NCBI RefSeq assembly: GCF_019703515.2
Contig: NC_059374.1
Coordinates: 12,119,745 to 12,183,744 of the forward strand
Length of the DNA: 64,000 nucleotides
Source: Myxocyprinus asiaticus
Taxonomy: Eukaryota > Chordata > Actinopteri > Cypriniformes > Catostomidae
Direction: 5' to 3'
The notes under the pieces are model-generated. The model did not search any database, was not told where the DNA came from, and worked only from the letters and a program-made list of their open reading frames with translations. This document shows, piece by piece, positions 19,417 to 31,070 of the stretch. The first letter of the stretch is position 1, and the number at the start of each line of letters is the position of its first letter. Made by a program: the position numbers and the translations under genes.

Positions 19417-19802
19417 CAGTGAACGCATTTACATGCACGTTCATACACCGATTATGCTTAATAAGCCAACAAAGCGTGTGGTCATGTAAATACAATAAAC
19501 CGTGTTCCTTTATAGGCGTAAAGGCCATAAACGGATTATGAATAACCCGATCAGCTCGGATAGATTTTAGCCCATTACGCCGATGTTTTGTGCCATGTAA
19601 ACACCTTACCCGGTGTTCTTACTGGCTCATCCAATGTGCGTACGTGTTGAGTGCATGCCTCTTCATGGTTTGACGTCAAAAGTAGAGAATAACACAATTA
19701 TTTCAAATGTCATGTCATATTTCTTGCCTTGTCAGACTTTTTTAAATAAGCTGATTTAAGAGAGTAATCAGCGTATTGGTGTGCATGTAAATGTGCTCAC
19801 TG
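19417..19802. mobile_element. MITE inside the LINE
   Basis: The termini CAGTGAACGCATTTACATGC at 19417 and the inverted CAGTGAGCACATTTACATGC read back from 19802 match over about 35 bases with several differences. The 386-base interior has no gene. Superfamily uncertain: neither an 8-bp nor a clear 3-bp duplication is visible. Confidence 0.7.
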
Positions 19803-22029
19803 ATTAAAAACCTGGTGAAAGAGTTCTGATTGATTTTCGTTTTTTGTATTTTATTATTATTATTATTATTATGAAGGATTATGAAAGCTTTTTTATTTAA
19901 TTGGGGCTATAATGAAGTTATATTTTCTGTGAGAAAGGAAAATGTTGTATTTTCTTTCTTGCTGATGTAATTTTTTTCCCCCTTTGTTTATTTAGTATTT
20001 ATCTGTTAAGATATTGACATGGGTATGTGTATTTATGGTAATATTTCATAAAGTTTTACTCTGGTTGGATTGTATAAAAGAATAAAAGTTGCATTTTAAA
20101 TTCAAATATAGCAGCAAGCGGCAATCATCGGGGTCCAAGCACGTATGGCCAGGATATGGCCAAAATAATTACACTGGACACAATAGATCCTGTGGATGCT
20201 GTGGACACAGCTGTTTTTGTGTAAAATTTCTTCCAAAAGATTTTTTATCACAAAACATTTGGAAGATTTACAACATGACAATAGAAGATGATGATGAAGA
20301 AGAAAAAGAGCAAGAGAGCATTAGAAGAGCAATAAGCTAAGTCAAAGAGGATTTTCAAGGATTTTTAGTCTTGGCGCTCAATCTAGTTGACAAAATCGGT
20401 AAAACATCCTTGATTTACCATGCATAAAAGAGATTTTGGATTGCTGGACAATTAAATCAGGAAAAACTAAACTTGAAAAAAAAAAACTTAAACAGATTGC
20501 ATAGGGCTCTTTATTTGTTGTATAGCTGTTGCTATTTTTACTGCACAGATATTACATAACAAGAGCAATAACTCAGTTTAATGGAATTTCTGTACTTGCT
20601 GCTCCAGCTAGTGGACAAAATCGATAGTACATCATTCATCTGTAAATTACAGGTGAAACAAATAATATTTTTATATGTTGTTGCAAGAGGAAAATTATTA
20701 CATTTAGCACATTTCCTCAGAATATTTTGGAGTGTATGTATTTTAAGTTTTGTCATGTTTGGTCCTTGTGCACATAAATAAAGGCATAGTAGTAGTTACA
20801 GTTCAAACCCAAAGAATTAATTTGCTTATATCTTCTAAACGATATGACAAATGAAAAACCAGAAAACAGATTTGTGTCAGGACAGCCCCTAGATGATACT
20901 TACAAATTTTCAAGCCAATCAGACAAATGGCCTAGGAGGATTTCGAAAAACGATGTTTTTCAGAAAATTCAAAATGGCGGAATTTTTTTTGGGGTGGAGA
21001 TATACATTTTGTTCATCTTAACTCGAGAATCAGAGGAAATAGGAAATTTGATTTTAGCCCTTACGGATCAGAAGTTGGAAGTCAAATTTGGTATACAGCC
21101 TAATTATGGTGATCTGTAAGTGCACAGTTAATTTCATAACGATCGGCCATTCGCAACACAAGTTATTAGCTGCTGAAATTTGACTGGCTGCTGATGGCCA
21201 TTTTTGTTGATTTGTCTAAATGATTTTGTAAGGATATGTTAGCACATGACCCAAAGACTTTTTCACTCAAACAGTTGCAGAGTTATAAGGAATTTTTAGC
21301 TGTAGCACCCCCTATTGGTGAAATTGGAAGAAACTTTGCACACATCCTCAAAATGTCTTGATATCAAAGTATTCCAAGTTTTGTAAAGTTTGGACTTTGC
21401 TGTCAGAAGATATAGGCCATCAAATAAATTAGGGACATGCCCAAAGAATTAATTAGCTAATGTCTTTGAAATGCTTTAACGAATCCAAAATCTGAAAACA
21501 TTTTTTGTCAGGATGGCCCCTAGATAATATGTGCAAAATTCTTAGCAAATTGTAGGACTTCGCAAAAGTAGGTTTTTCAGAAAATTCGAAATGGATAGAA
21601 TATGCATTTTGATCGTCTTGACACAAGAAATAAGAGGGAAAAATTATTTTGATTCTAGCCCTTACAGGTGCAAAGATAAGAGCCAAAACTTCAAAGTAAT
21701 TATTATAGTGCCACCTAGAGTCGGATGGGGGTGTGTGTACTGGGGGGGATTTGGGACCATCCTGCCAAGTTTGGTGTCTTTATGATTTTGCTGCCATATG
21801 CTTTTAGGGCATAATAATAAATATAGCTGTAAGCAGCAATTAATGGGGTTCAAGCTTTTAGGGCCTTTAAGTAATTTTTATTTTAGTTTGTTTTGGAGTT
21901 ATGAAAAAGAGTTTTAGTTTAGTTTCAGTTTTTTCCAATAATTTTAGTTTATATTTTTATTTTGGTTAACAAAAATGTTTTTATTTACTTTTACTTCCAG
22001 TTTTCATTAACTATAAAAACACTGCTCCT

Positions 22030-22530
22030 AGCATCATAAATTGATCAAATTTTGCACATGATGGGCTGATCCAACCCAGAACGCAGAAAAACGAAGTGTA
22101 CTTGGGCCTTAACTCAAACCTTAACCCTAACTCAAACCCTAACTACCTTAATCAAAGTAGGACAAATATGATTTTTATGTTATAGCATCCTCTAGGATTA
22201 CAAATTGGTGATGAAAAAACCCTAATCCTAATACAAAACCTAACCCTAATTGCCTTAACAGTAGCGCAGATACCATCATAAATTAATTACATTTGGCACA
22301 TGATGGGCATGATCCAACCTGGAAAGCAGAAAAACAAAGTATACCCGGGCCTTAACTCAAACCCTAACTCAAACCCTAATCCTAACCCTAACATTTACTG
22401 CATTACTCACAGTAGGACAAATAGGATTTTTTTTAAGTTATAGCACCCCCTAGCATAACAAATTGGTGATGAAAAAACCCTAACTTGAACTCAAAACCTA
22501 ACCCTAACTGCCTTAACAGTAGCACAAATA
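22030..22530. repeat. Tandem duplication of about 240 bases with telomere-like CCCTAA tracts
   Basis: Two successive blocks share the order AGCATCATAAATTGAT-type sequence, GATGGGCTGATCCAACC-type sequence, CAGAAAAACAAAGT, GGGCCTTAACTCAAACC, AACCCTAA runs and GTAGGACAAATA. The AACCCTAA units are interrupted (AACTCAAACCCTAACTCAAA), so they are degenerate rather than true telomere arrays. Confidence 0.75.
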
Positions 22531-25004
22531 GGATTTTCTTAAGTTATAGCACCACCTAGCATCACAAATTTATTGCATTTTGCATATGACCTTAGAATGT
22601 TCTGTTGTCCATCTGTTTTAAGTTTTAATAAGTTTGAGAATTTTGTTCACAAGATACAGGCCAATTAGTCATTACAGGCCACACCCAAAAACGTATTTGC
22701 TTCCGATCTATTTAAGATATCACAATTCTTTTGATAATTTTTTTTCAGGAGGGTCACTAGATGATGTATACAACATTTTGTGCGAATTGGGGAAACGATT
22801 CGAAACGTTCGAAAAAGTAGGTTTTTCAAAAAATATACATGATAAAGTTTTCTTGCGGTAATAAAAATCCATGTGACAATATCATTATGGGGCACTGAAG
22901 TATTCAGAAAAACGATAACATTTTATTCTAGACTATACGGCTACGGAGTTATTAGCAAAAACATGAATTCGCTTATTATAGCGCCACCGTGTGGCCGATT
23001 CTCACAAATTTTTTAGACACAGCTTCAAAGTGCATTCCACCAAAGGAATTGTATTGTAATATCTTCAGGCCGATTTGACGTATTGAAATTCTTTAGATTT
23101 TTTTTGTCAGGAGGGTCTGTAAATGATGTATACCAATTTTTGTGCGAATTGGACAAACGGCCTAGGAAGAGTCAGAAAATTAAAAATTGTGTACAAATGT
23201 TATGGACGGAAATGAAATCGTAGATAAAGTTTTGTAAGGCTTGACTCAAGGATTCATAGGAAAAAATTATTTTGATTCTAGCCCATACGATTGAGGAGAT
23301 ATGAGCAAAAACGTAAAGGTGCTTATTATAGTGCCACCTAGGGGTGGACGGGTGTGTATATGAACGCCTGAATGGGGGGTTCACTACCATGTATCATTCC
23401 TATCTGCCTTTTCTAACCCTATCTGATAGCTCCTAAAAGTTGATTGGTCGATGGTGGCCATTTTTTCAAGATAAGAGACCATGCTCATAGATCTTGATGG
23501 CACCTTGGAAAAAGACACTGCATACAAAAAGTTGATCGGATCAAGTGTTACATAGTGAGAGCAATTTTTAGGTTTTTATTTATTATAGCTCCACCAAGAG
23601 GCAGAGGCAAGCATTTTTTGTGTGTGTCCTCAGAATGACCCTACTCATACGTGTACCAAATTTGGTGATAATATCTCATTCCATTCATGAGTTATAACCA
23701 TTTTAGTAAAAGTGGCCATGCCCACTATGTACATTTTGGCTTACCGTTTGACGATGAATCGAAAGTTAAAAATTCCTTTGATAACTTTTCATATTTGGAC
23801 TCTGCTGAATCTTTCTGCACTGGTTTGGTTCCGATCGGGCAAATGGCCTAGGACTAGTTTTTTTCATTCTTTTTTCAAACAATCCAAAATAGAAGGAAAA
23901 CGAAAGGATGGAGCAAAAATCTGATGGTATTCCAAAAGATTCGCCATGATGCAAGGAATCACAGAATTACAAAACAAAATTTTGTTCCTAGGCTTTACGG
24001 TTCAAGAGTTATGGCCCAAACTGTAAAAACAAATGTTCACTGTAGTGCTCCCCTTTGGCCGATCGCAGCGTGTCCATGCGTATTGCTAGCCAGCCAGAGT
24101 ACTACCATTCCCCGAATTTTCAAGTCTCTAGGCCTTACAATTTGGTCTGCACAATCAGTTTTAGGGCAGAATAATAATAATAATCCATACAAATACAATA
24201 GGATTTCAGCCCTTCAGGCTTAAACCCCTAATAATAATAATAATAAATATAGCTGCAAGCAGCGATGATGGGCCCAAGCACCATAGGTCCATTTCCACCC
24301 GGTGGCTTTCGGAAAACAATGCCAGGTGGACACATGCATTTGGCATTTGACATTATTCTAAACAATTTGAAGCAAATTGAGTAAATATAATGGGACTGTT
24401 TTAAAGTCTGTTGTAAGAGCCACATTTCCTGCTGCCAGGTGGTGGCACTGTGACCATGACCCAAAATAGTCAAATCCATGTGATTAGCCCCCAAGACAAA
24501 ACATACATCTCAATTTTGATCTAAATCACGCATAGTACACAGAAGATATCAGACACTTCCTGTTTCCCATTTTTTGCCATTAATTTAATGTCTCGCCATG
24601 GCAACACCATTCGATATATCAAATCTGTTTGCAATTTAGCATCTTCAATGTCTTAGCATAATGGCTAAATGTGGTGATAGTCTAATGAATCACCTAGGAG
24701 GAGTATTTAAAATTTCAGAGACTGCAGTATTCCAAAAATCCAAAATGTCCGACTTCCTGTTGGGTGGACCTAATGATTATAGTTGTCCGGCTTGATGAGA
24801 ACTGTATATATGTACCAATTTTGGTGACTGTAGGTGAAAATGGGGATGCTACAGAGCCCCACTTATATGCCAATTTTCAAGTGGGCGCTACATGCCCCCC
24901 TGCATGCCCCCCCCCACCCACAACGTTGCCCAGCCCTAATGGCCAACGACTCTAATGTGTGTGCATGTATGTTAAGTACCCCGAAAGTACCGAAAACCTT
25001 GAAA

Positions 25005-25279
25005 GAATAATAATAATAATCCTTAGAAGAACAATAGGGTCTCCACACTTTCAGTTCTTGGGCCCTAATAATAATCATAATAATAATAATCCTTAGAAGA
25101 ACAAAAAGGCCTCCGCACTTTCAGTGCTTGGGCCCTAATAATAATAAAAAGAAGAAGAAAATCCTAACAAATACAATAGGGTTCCAGCACCTTCAGTGCT
25201 TGGCCCCCTAATAAAAATTCTGACAAATACAATAGGGTTTCAGTCCTTCGGGCTTGACCCCTAATAATCCTAACAAAAA
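25005..25279. repeat. Tandem array of repeat tails
   Basis: Four consecutive units of about 55-70 bases each end in CTTGG/GACCC-type sequence plus TAATAAT. Variants are TCCTTAGAAGAACAATAGGG (twice) and CTAACAAATACAATAGGG (once or twice); a fifth unit begins TCCTAACAAA and is interrupted by the DIRS terminus at 25280. Confidence 0.75.
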
Positions 25280-25560
25280 CGTCCTTGTTACTTTGGTAAC
25301 CTCCGTTCCCTGACAGAGGGAATGAGACGTTGTGTTAATGTAGTGACACTAGGGGTCACTCTTAGGAACCCCAAACCACCTCTGCTTTTTTTAAAAAAGG
25401 CCAATGAGAATTGGCAAGTGGAATTTGCATGCCACTCCCCTGGACATATGGGTATAAAAGGAGCTGGTATGCAACCAGTCATTCAGGTTTTGTGCTGAGG
25501 AGCCGAGACCAGGTCCCAGCCATTTCAGTGGGAAGTTCAGTGTTGTGGCAAGAGGGACAC
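25280..25560 (-). repeat. Right inverted terminal repeat of DIRS copy C
   Basis: It contains the same landmarks as copies A and B: TAGTGACACTAGGGGTCACT, the octamer ATTTGCAT, TATAAAA 30 bases further on, and GGAGCTGGTATGCAACCA. Confidence 0.88.
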
Positions 25561-26149
25561 AATGTCTCGTTCCCTCCATCAGGGAAAGGAGGTTACGAAA
25601 GTAACCAGAACATTCCCTATCTGTCACTCACTCGACGTTGTGATGATGTAGTGACACTAGGGGTCACTATACAAAACGCCGCAACTAGCTGAACTGTGTT
25701 ACGTGAACTGGCGGTGTTTGACGGGCAGACTGCTGTGTGCCTCGTTGCCAGTGCACCAGGACGTCACATAACCTCCCCCAACGCTCGGAAGTATGTCATG
25801 TGGAGAGGTCCCATGGTAGGTCCTACCCGAAGGGGGAGGAGTTTCTACAGAGCATGGCGACCGGGGGCAGAGGGGCCTCTGCCCAAGGAAGACGCAGTTT
25901 GCTGACAGGGAAACAATTTTGTGGAAGATATCACATGGGGTCGCCTTCGGGGAACCAGCACATGTGGAGCACCTACCTCAGTACAGGGGCTCATTAGCAC
26001 ATGTACTTGGCCAATCAGAGAGTTTCTCCACAAACTCAACTGCCAGGGGGCTAAGGAGGAAAGTCATCCAGGGATCACTGTCTGTGAACACGACTGGGAG
26101 TCAAGAGTGCACGTCTTCACCTCAAGGGAGGGTAAAGGCGCTATGCGCA

Positions 26150-26520
26150 AATGGTACACCCGGCCAGTTGTCCCAGAACTTACCTGCTCGTGCCTGCCAA
26201 TACACGGGACGAGACCGGCTCAACCCGGAGATTGTAGAACCTTGCAAAGGTGTTGGGTGTTGCCCAGCCCGCTGCTCTGCAGATGTCTGCCAAAGAGGCG
26301 CCACTGGCCAGGGCTCAGGAGGCCACCACACTCCTGGTGGAGTGGGCTCGTAACCCCGCAGGGGGTGGCACATCCTGAGCCTGATATGCCATCGTGATGG
26401 TGTCAATGACCCAGTGGGCGATCCTCTGTTTGGAGACAGCTCTTCTTTTCCGCTGTCCACCAAAGCAGACAAAGAGCTGCTCGGAGCTTCTAAGGCTCTG
26501 CGTGCGATTGTTGCAAGGAG
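26150..26520 (-). pseudogene. DIRS tyrosine recombinase C-terminus, copy C
   Basis: Read from 26520 downward: SSEQLFVCFGGQRKRRAVSK, QRIAHWVIDTITMAYQAQDV and LRAHSTRSVVAS with the H-x-x-R box. A frameshift near 26320 moves the rest (DICRAAGWATPNT-like region with the nucleophile Tyr, about 26310-26230) to another frame. The N-terminal two thirds of the recombinase is deleted: the frame upstream switches directly to RNase H region sequence. Confidence 0.82.
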
Positions 26521-26993
26521 CGTTAGATCCGAGAACCACGTCTGGGTGGGCCAGTAGGGTGCTACTAGGATGATTTGCTCCTCCTCCTCCCTGACCTTGC
26601 ACAGGGTCTGTGCAAGTAGGCTCACTGGGGGAAACGCGTATTTGCGTAGTCCAGGGGGCCAGCTGTGTGCCAGCACATCTATACCGAGGGGTGCCTTGGT
26701 CATGGCGTACCAAAGCGGGCAGTGGGAGGATTCCCGGGAAGCAAACAGGTCTACCTGTGCTCGACCGAACTGACTCTAAATCAGCTGGACCACCTGAGGG
26801 TGGAGTCTCCACTCTCCCCTGAGGGTAACCTGACATGACAGCGCGTCCGCTGTGGTGTTGAGGTCGCCCAGGATGTGAGTGGCTCATAGCGTCTTGAGGC
26901 GCTGCTGACTCCAAAGGAGGAGATGGCAGGCGAGTTGAGACATGCACCGGGAGCGTAGACCGCCTTGATGGTTGATGTACACTACCATCGCTG
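26521..26993 (-). pseudogene. DIRS RNase H region remnant, copy C
   Basis: Descending from about 26985: MVVYINHQGGLRSRCMSQL, then (in frame with 26703-26522) MTKAPLGIDVLAHSWPPGLR, KYAFPPVSLLAQTLCKVREE and LVAPYWPTQTWFSDLTLLAT. This is the end of the RNase H domain and following connection found in DIRS1-type polyproteins. A frameshift lies between the two parts, and the upstream reverse transcriptase is absent. Confidence 0.78.
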
Positions 26994-28344
26994 TGAAAGG
27001 AATTTCCTTTGTTAACACAGAGAAAACTAAAAACGTTCCAAGATATTGGCTTTGTAGGTTGTTAGGCCATTCTTCAAATTGTAGAATTTGTTATCCAGAT
27101 AGAGAGAAAATCTATTAAGGCCTATTTTCAACCTTCCATCAATATATGAGGCAGAAGAGATCTGATGATTAGAGGCAAAGAGGGCACTTAAAAATTATTC
27201 TGGTTGTATAGTGGAGTTAAAACCAATGATACAAATATATATTTGGAAGAGTAAATATAATACAGTATAAACTGACAATAGGAAAAAGAATAAAAATGGT
27301 GAAACAAAATGTGCATGAAAGCAAAAAGTTAACTCTTAGCTGGCTGAACTAAATTTGGTCTTGGGCTGTTCTTTTCATGCCATGAAGGAAGCCTGAAGTA
27401 AGATTAACTAAACTTAGAAAAAGCAAGTTGTTGGATATGTGCCAGGTCATAACTCCTAAACTAGACTGTAGCATTGAAATTTACTTGACTTCAGACAGAT
27501 AATTTATACATAAAAGTGTATAACTTTGCTTAAGTACATATCACAGTATCAAGTAAGAATATTGAAATTATAAAGAACTATAAAGTGATTGAATTCCATT
27601 TGGGAAATCACATTATCTGGACAAACAGTAAAGCTTTGAGTCCAGTGTATTGCATTAAACTAAAGTCAACTAAGTAATTGGATTTTAAACAAAGGTTGTA
27701 TTAAAGATAAGTTTTATTACATAAGGTATAATTATGTCAAACACTCCAGTGGAAATACTCAAATCTAGAAATCTACTGTGTAAATAACTGATTGATAAAA
27801 TCTCAAAGAAATGAGAAAGTGAAATAAATAAATAATAAAGGGACTTGTATGAATGTTGTGTATTAAAAAAAGTGAAGGTGAAACAAATTAGATTTTTATT
27901 TTTTTCAATATATTGGCTTTGCAGATTATTGTAGTAATAAATAAATAAAAATAGTAAGATATACGTTTATTCTCTAAATTTAATGATTAATCTAAATGAA
28001 TGATGATAAAATATTTTTTCATTCTTTATATGCCAAGTAAAAATAACAGTGAAAGAAATAAAGACTCAGCTTATCTAAGAAAAAGCTGCTGTTATTGTTG
28101 TTTGACACTATTTGGATACAGAGTGTAAAAGTAAACTGACAGCATATAGGAAAATTTGTACATGTATATGGTATAGTAATTATTACAATTAAAGTGCATG
28201 TTATAGGAGAGGATATGGGAAATTGGTTTATAAATACATAAAAATAATTGAATTTCTTTTGGAAGATCATGTTATTAGAAAAAATAAATTATTACAAAAA
28301 TTGATACATCGATACATTTTTCCTAATTAGGATTAAAATATCCA

Positions 28345-28764
28345 TTGTGTAGAGAAATTATAGATAAGCTCTCAAGCAAATGGCAAAATAAGAACCAAGA
28401 TATGATGACAAAATGGCCTAAGGAAAGGACATTTGATGTAGCGTTGTGCGAGGAAATGGAAACTTTGATAAAAAAAATTATAAAACTAAAGATAAAAAAT
28501 AAAAAGAGAGAAACAAAAAGGGCAAGAATAGAACAAGAGGAGATTGAAGCAGAAGCGCAAGTAATAGAAACACAAATAAATAAGAACATTAGAGAAATAG
28601 AAAAATTAATACAAGACACAGATAAGTTGGTGAGAAATAGAAGTAGACTATTGGATAGTAGGGAGAGAGAAAGTGAAGAGGAGTCACTGTTCAAAAAGGA
28701 AGGAGTAAATTCTCTGAAAAATATAAGAAAGTGGGCACAGGGAAGAGAAAATGCTACAAACTAA
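28345..28764 (+). CDS. Lys/Glu-rich coiled-coil frame inside the retroviral remnant
   Basis: A 139-codon open frame, the longest in this 4-kb stretch. It is very rich in Lys, Glu, Arg and Ile with heptad-like spacing (for example KKIIKLKIKNKKRETKRARI and EEIEAEAQVIETQINKNIRE), so a long coiled coil is likely between residues 35 and 110. No zinc knuckle, signal peptide or membrane segment is visible. Its stop lies only about 20 bases before the protease-like segment, the place where a gag gene would end, so a gag remnant is possible. The start codon is unproven. Function not recognised. Confidence 0.4.
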   Translation: MCREIIDKLSSKWQNKNQDMMTKWPKERTFDVALCEEMETLIKKIIKLKIKNKKRETKRARIEQEEIEAEAQVIETQINKNIREIEKLIQDTDKLVRNRSRLLDSRERESEEESLFKKEGVNSLKNIRKWAQGRENATN

Positions 28765-28781
28765 AAACAAAAGTGCAACCA

Positions 28782-28860
28782 TACAAATCAGAATCCTGTT
28801 AATTTGTTAGGGAGAGATGCATTATGTAAATTGGGAAAGTTTTTGGGAATTGCAATAATG
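28782..28860 (+). pseudogene. Retroviral protease C-terminal scrap
   Basis: The plus strand from 28784 reads PVNLLGRDALCKLG after a few codons, matching the conserved LLGRD-type C-terminal motif that closes the retroviral aspartic protease fold, followed by the start of the polymerase linker. The active-site Asp-Thr-Gly segment is not seen upstream and the reverse transcriptase does not follow. It is a short relic and could not be functional. Confidence 0.55.
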
Positions 28861-31054
28861 CTAGGGGGCTATCGTTTTGTTGTGTACTTCCTTCATGGAG
28901 GTCATTAGTTATCAAAGCCACAGTTAAGCAAATGGAAATGCTAAGATGTCAAGAAAATGGGAAATAGAAATTAAAAAGAAAGGTGAAACTGATGAATAAG
29001 AAAATTATATTTTGTAACTTGAGTATGAAAAGTAAACCTTAAATGTGAAAACTTCACATTCATGTGTCTGTTTTATATTCTGTCTGGTCCAGTTTATGAG
29101 AGAATAACATTATTTAATATTAAATTAAACACTATAAAGTCTTGATATTTAAATGTAAGAACCCATGATTATTTGTTTTGTTTTTGATTTTCTATGTGTT
29201 TAAATATGTCTGAAGAACAAATTGACATGTGAGTTGCAACTTTATCGGTGTAAACTTGATCAACCAACAAAACTAAGATAGGTAGAGTTTAATATTTTTG
29301 TTAGGGACTGTCTGATGGAGAGACTGAGACAGATGTTGGTAGGGCCCAGAATAAAACAAAGACCTATGACCTCTTACTCTGTTAGAATGGGGCCAAGAAT
29401 AGTCTACAGAACCTTGTCTCTCTTGGTGTCTCCACTCAGACAGGGGCGCCCTGAATTTAGAAAAGAAATATAGCATATTCTTTTAGTTAAGATTAGATAT
29501 TTTTTCTTTTAATTTCTTGTTTTAAACACACAGTGTAGCATTGGTTGATCATGGGTACACTGAGAAGCTGCCTTTGAGACTAAAATTAAAGGAAAGAAAA
29601 TTAGGAATGATTTGGATCATTACATATTCTCTGTTTTTTCAATTTGTTGGAAAAGTTGTGCTCTTAATATCTGTTTTCTGATCTTTATGTGTGGCAGCCT
29701 TGCCAATATTGTGATGCTTTTTCCTTGGGTTTGTTCTGTGACCAATCATGCCAGATAAAATGGAAAATAAAGTCCCAACCTACAATAAGGCGGAGGAACT
29801 AAGCAAACGTTGTAAACAGTTTTGCTCAGATGCTCTGTTATTTAATAAAATAAAAGTTTTTTTTCCTTTTGGACATGCATAAAATAATGTTATTCGTGCT
29901 AGAATTTCTGATTTGAAGATTTAAGAAATATCTGTGATGTATTTGTAAAAAATAACAATAACATTTACCTTTGTTATTGATAAATGCTAAAGAAAAATTG
30001 GTCATGGGTAGCAGGTGAAACCCATGGAGAAACGTTAAGATTAATTTGAACATCGTAAATTCCTCAACTATGAATGTTAATAACTTCATATACATGCGTC
30101 TATTCTGATAGTGTCTTTGATACTAACTATGTTTTACCCATTCTGTTGTCATCATTATGTGTATGTTGTTTCATTAACTCATTCTGGAACCAGTCTCTCA
30201 CCATCGCAGATGGCTGGGCCAGATGATTTATTGAAGTTATTAATACTGCAGAAAAAAGACTGCAAATGATGTGGGCTATTATCTGATTGGCCCTCCCGCT
30301 CTCATGATTGCTGGTAATCAATACTGATTTGACATTTCAAATGTGGATTCAAATTTCTCTGGATAAGTTGATTTCAGTCTTATACTTCCAGATTGCCATC
30401 CATGGGTTCAAGACCCATGTCTAAATTGTTCTGAGGGTCTAAATTTAAATCCAGCATCTAACAGCTGATTCATTGATTTAAAGAGTAAATATTACAAACT
30501 TGATGGCAAAGTTAGAGTTACCCGTTGGATTGGTTACTCCCCCAAATTTTCCAGAGAGTACCCTCACTTTAAAGAAAACGGTTAGTGGGTGCTACAAAGA
30601 GTTGACTGAGTGTCTTTTTCTAGTAAACTATTTCTATTTTGAGATGAATCCATTAAATTATCACTTTAGAGGCATACAGTTTCTGCACAATGATGTTTGT
30701 CTCTACTATTTAACTGAATAATTTGTCAGGAAATGCTGAGAAGTATAAGAGAATAATAAAAGAAAAATCTTATTGTTAAATGATGATAAACATTAGGATA
30801 TAAAAAATAAGTGTCATGAGAAATTAAAAGGATGTAGTGTATTTTACTGAGCAATTATTTCAAAACACAAGAAAAGAGATTTATTTGAATTTCCATTGTG
30901 CCTCATTACTACTTTATTTTGTTTAAAAAAAATTATTACTTTTCTGTTTGTTTAAAAAGGTGATTTGTGTTGCTTCATTAGATAGAATGAAAGTTCCTTC
31001 TCCTGAGACAGAGTAAGAAAAGGAGAAAGTAATCATAAGAGAGTTTATTGACTT

Positions 31055-31069
31055 AAAAAAAAGAGGGGA
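31055..31069 (+). promoter_or_regulatory. Polypurine tract
   Basis: AAAAAAAAGAGGGGA directly precedes the LTR-like segment, the standard position of the plus-strand primer of retroviruses. Confidence 0.65.
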
Positions 31070-31070
31070 T

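Larger units (their letters stand above)
16695..20095 (+). mobile_element. Tx1-like (L1-clade) LINE, 5' truncated, twice interrupted
   Basis: A non-LTR retrotransposon lacking its first open frame and endonuclease. It carries a decayed reverse transcriptase and a 3' end with an AATAAA-type signal (about 20081) before an A/T-rich end near 20095. A solo gypsy LTR (17311-17669) and a MITE (19417-19802) lie inside it; removing both restores the order of reverse transcriptase motifs. The start abuts a hAT terminus. Confidence 0.85.
20096..25279. repeat. Block of TAA-tailed dispersed repeats, unclassified
   Basis: The block contains several copies of one repeat class. Copies begin with ATAGCNGCAAGCNGCAAT-like sequence followed by GGGGTCCAAGCA (20096, about 21826 and about 24245) and end with units such as CAATAGGGTTTCAGTCCTTC and CTTGACCCCTAATAAT, linked by runs of TAA. 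Recurrent internal phrases (TATAGCACCACCTAG, GATTCTAGCCCTTAC, CAAATGGCCTAGGA) show internal duplication at several scales. No coding frame is convincing. I recognise this as a repeat class of cyprinid genomes but cannot name it. Confidence 0.65.
25280..26993 (-). mobile_element. DIRS-type element, copy C, 3' half in reverse orientation
   Basis: Plus-strand reading from 25280 gives the outer right terminus (CGTCCTTGTTACTTTGGTAA and CCTCCGTTCCCTGACAGAGG), the inverted repeat with octamer (25423-25430) and TATA (25453-25459), the internal complementary region (about 25570-25640, CCCTATCTGTCACTCACTCG), a 3' non-coding part, the recombinase and the end of RNase H. The 5' half is missing; sequence stops matching near 26993. 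The gag piece at 31669-32985 in the same orientation may be its other part, separated by a retroviral remnant. Confidence 0.87.
26994..31070 (+). mobile_element. Endogenous retrovirus remnant, interior
   Basis: A 4-kb A-rich stretch with sharply different base composition from the GC-rich DIRS pieces on both sides. Retroviral origin is supported by a protease-type LLGRD motif (28804-28818), a polypurine tract (31055-31069) and a following LTR-like segment. Most of the interior has no readable polymerase or envelope frame, so it is heavily decayed or internally deleted. No 5' LTR was found next to the DIRS junction near 26993. The exact viral group cannot be set from what remains. Confidence 0.55.

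Noticed and set aside
25005..25279. Regularly spaced repeats that could suggest a CRISPR-like array
   Set aside because: Units are imperfect repeat tails joined by TAA microsatellite without unique spacers of constant length, and the genome is clearly eukaryotic.
30380..30425. tRNA-like T-arm (ATGGG-TTCAAGA-CCCAT) that might mark a tRNA gene or tRNA-derived SINE
   Set aside because: No A box or acceptor stem lies at the right distance upstream and no cloverleaf can be drawn; it is probably a chance palindrome in A/T-rich DNA.
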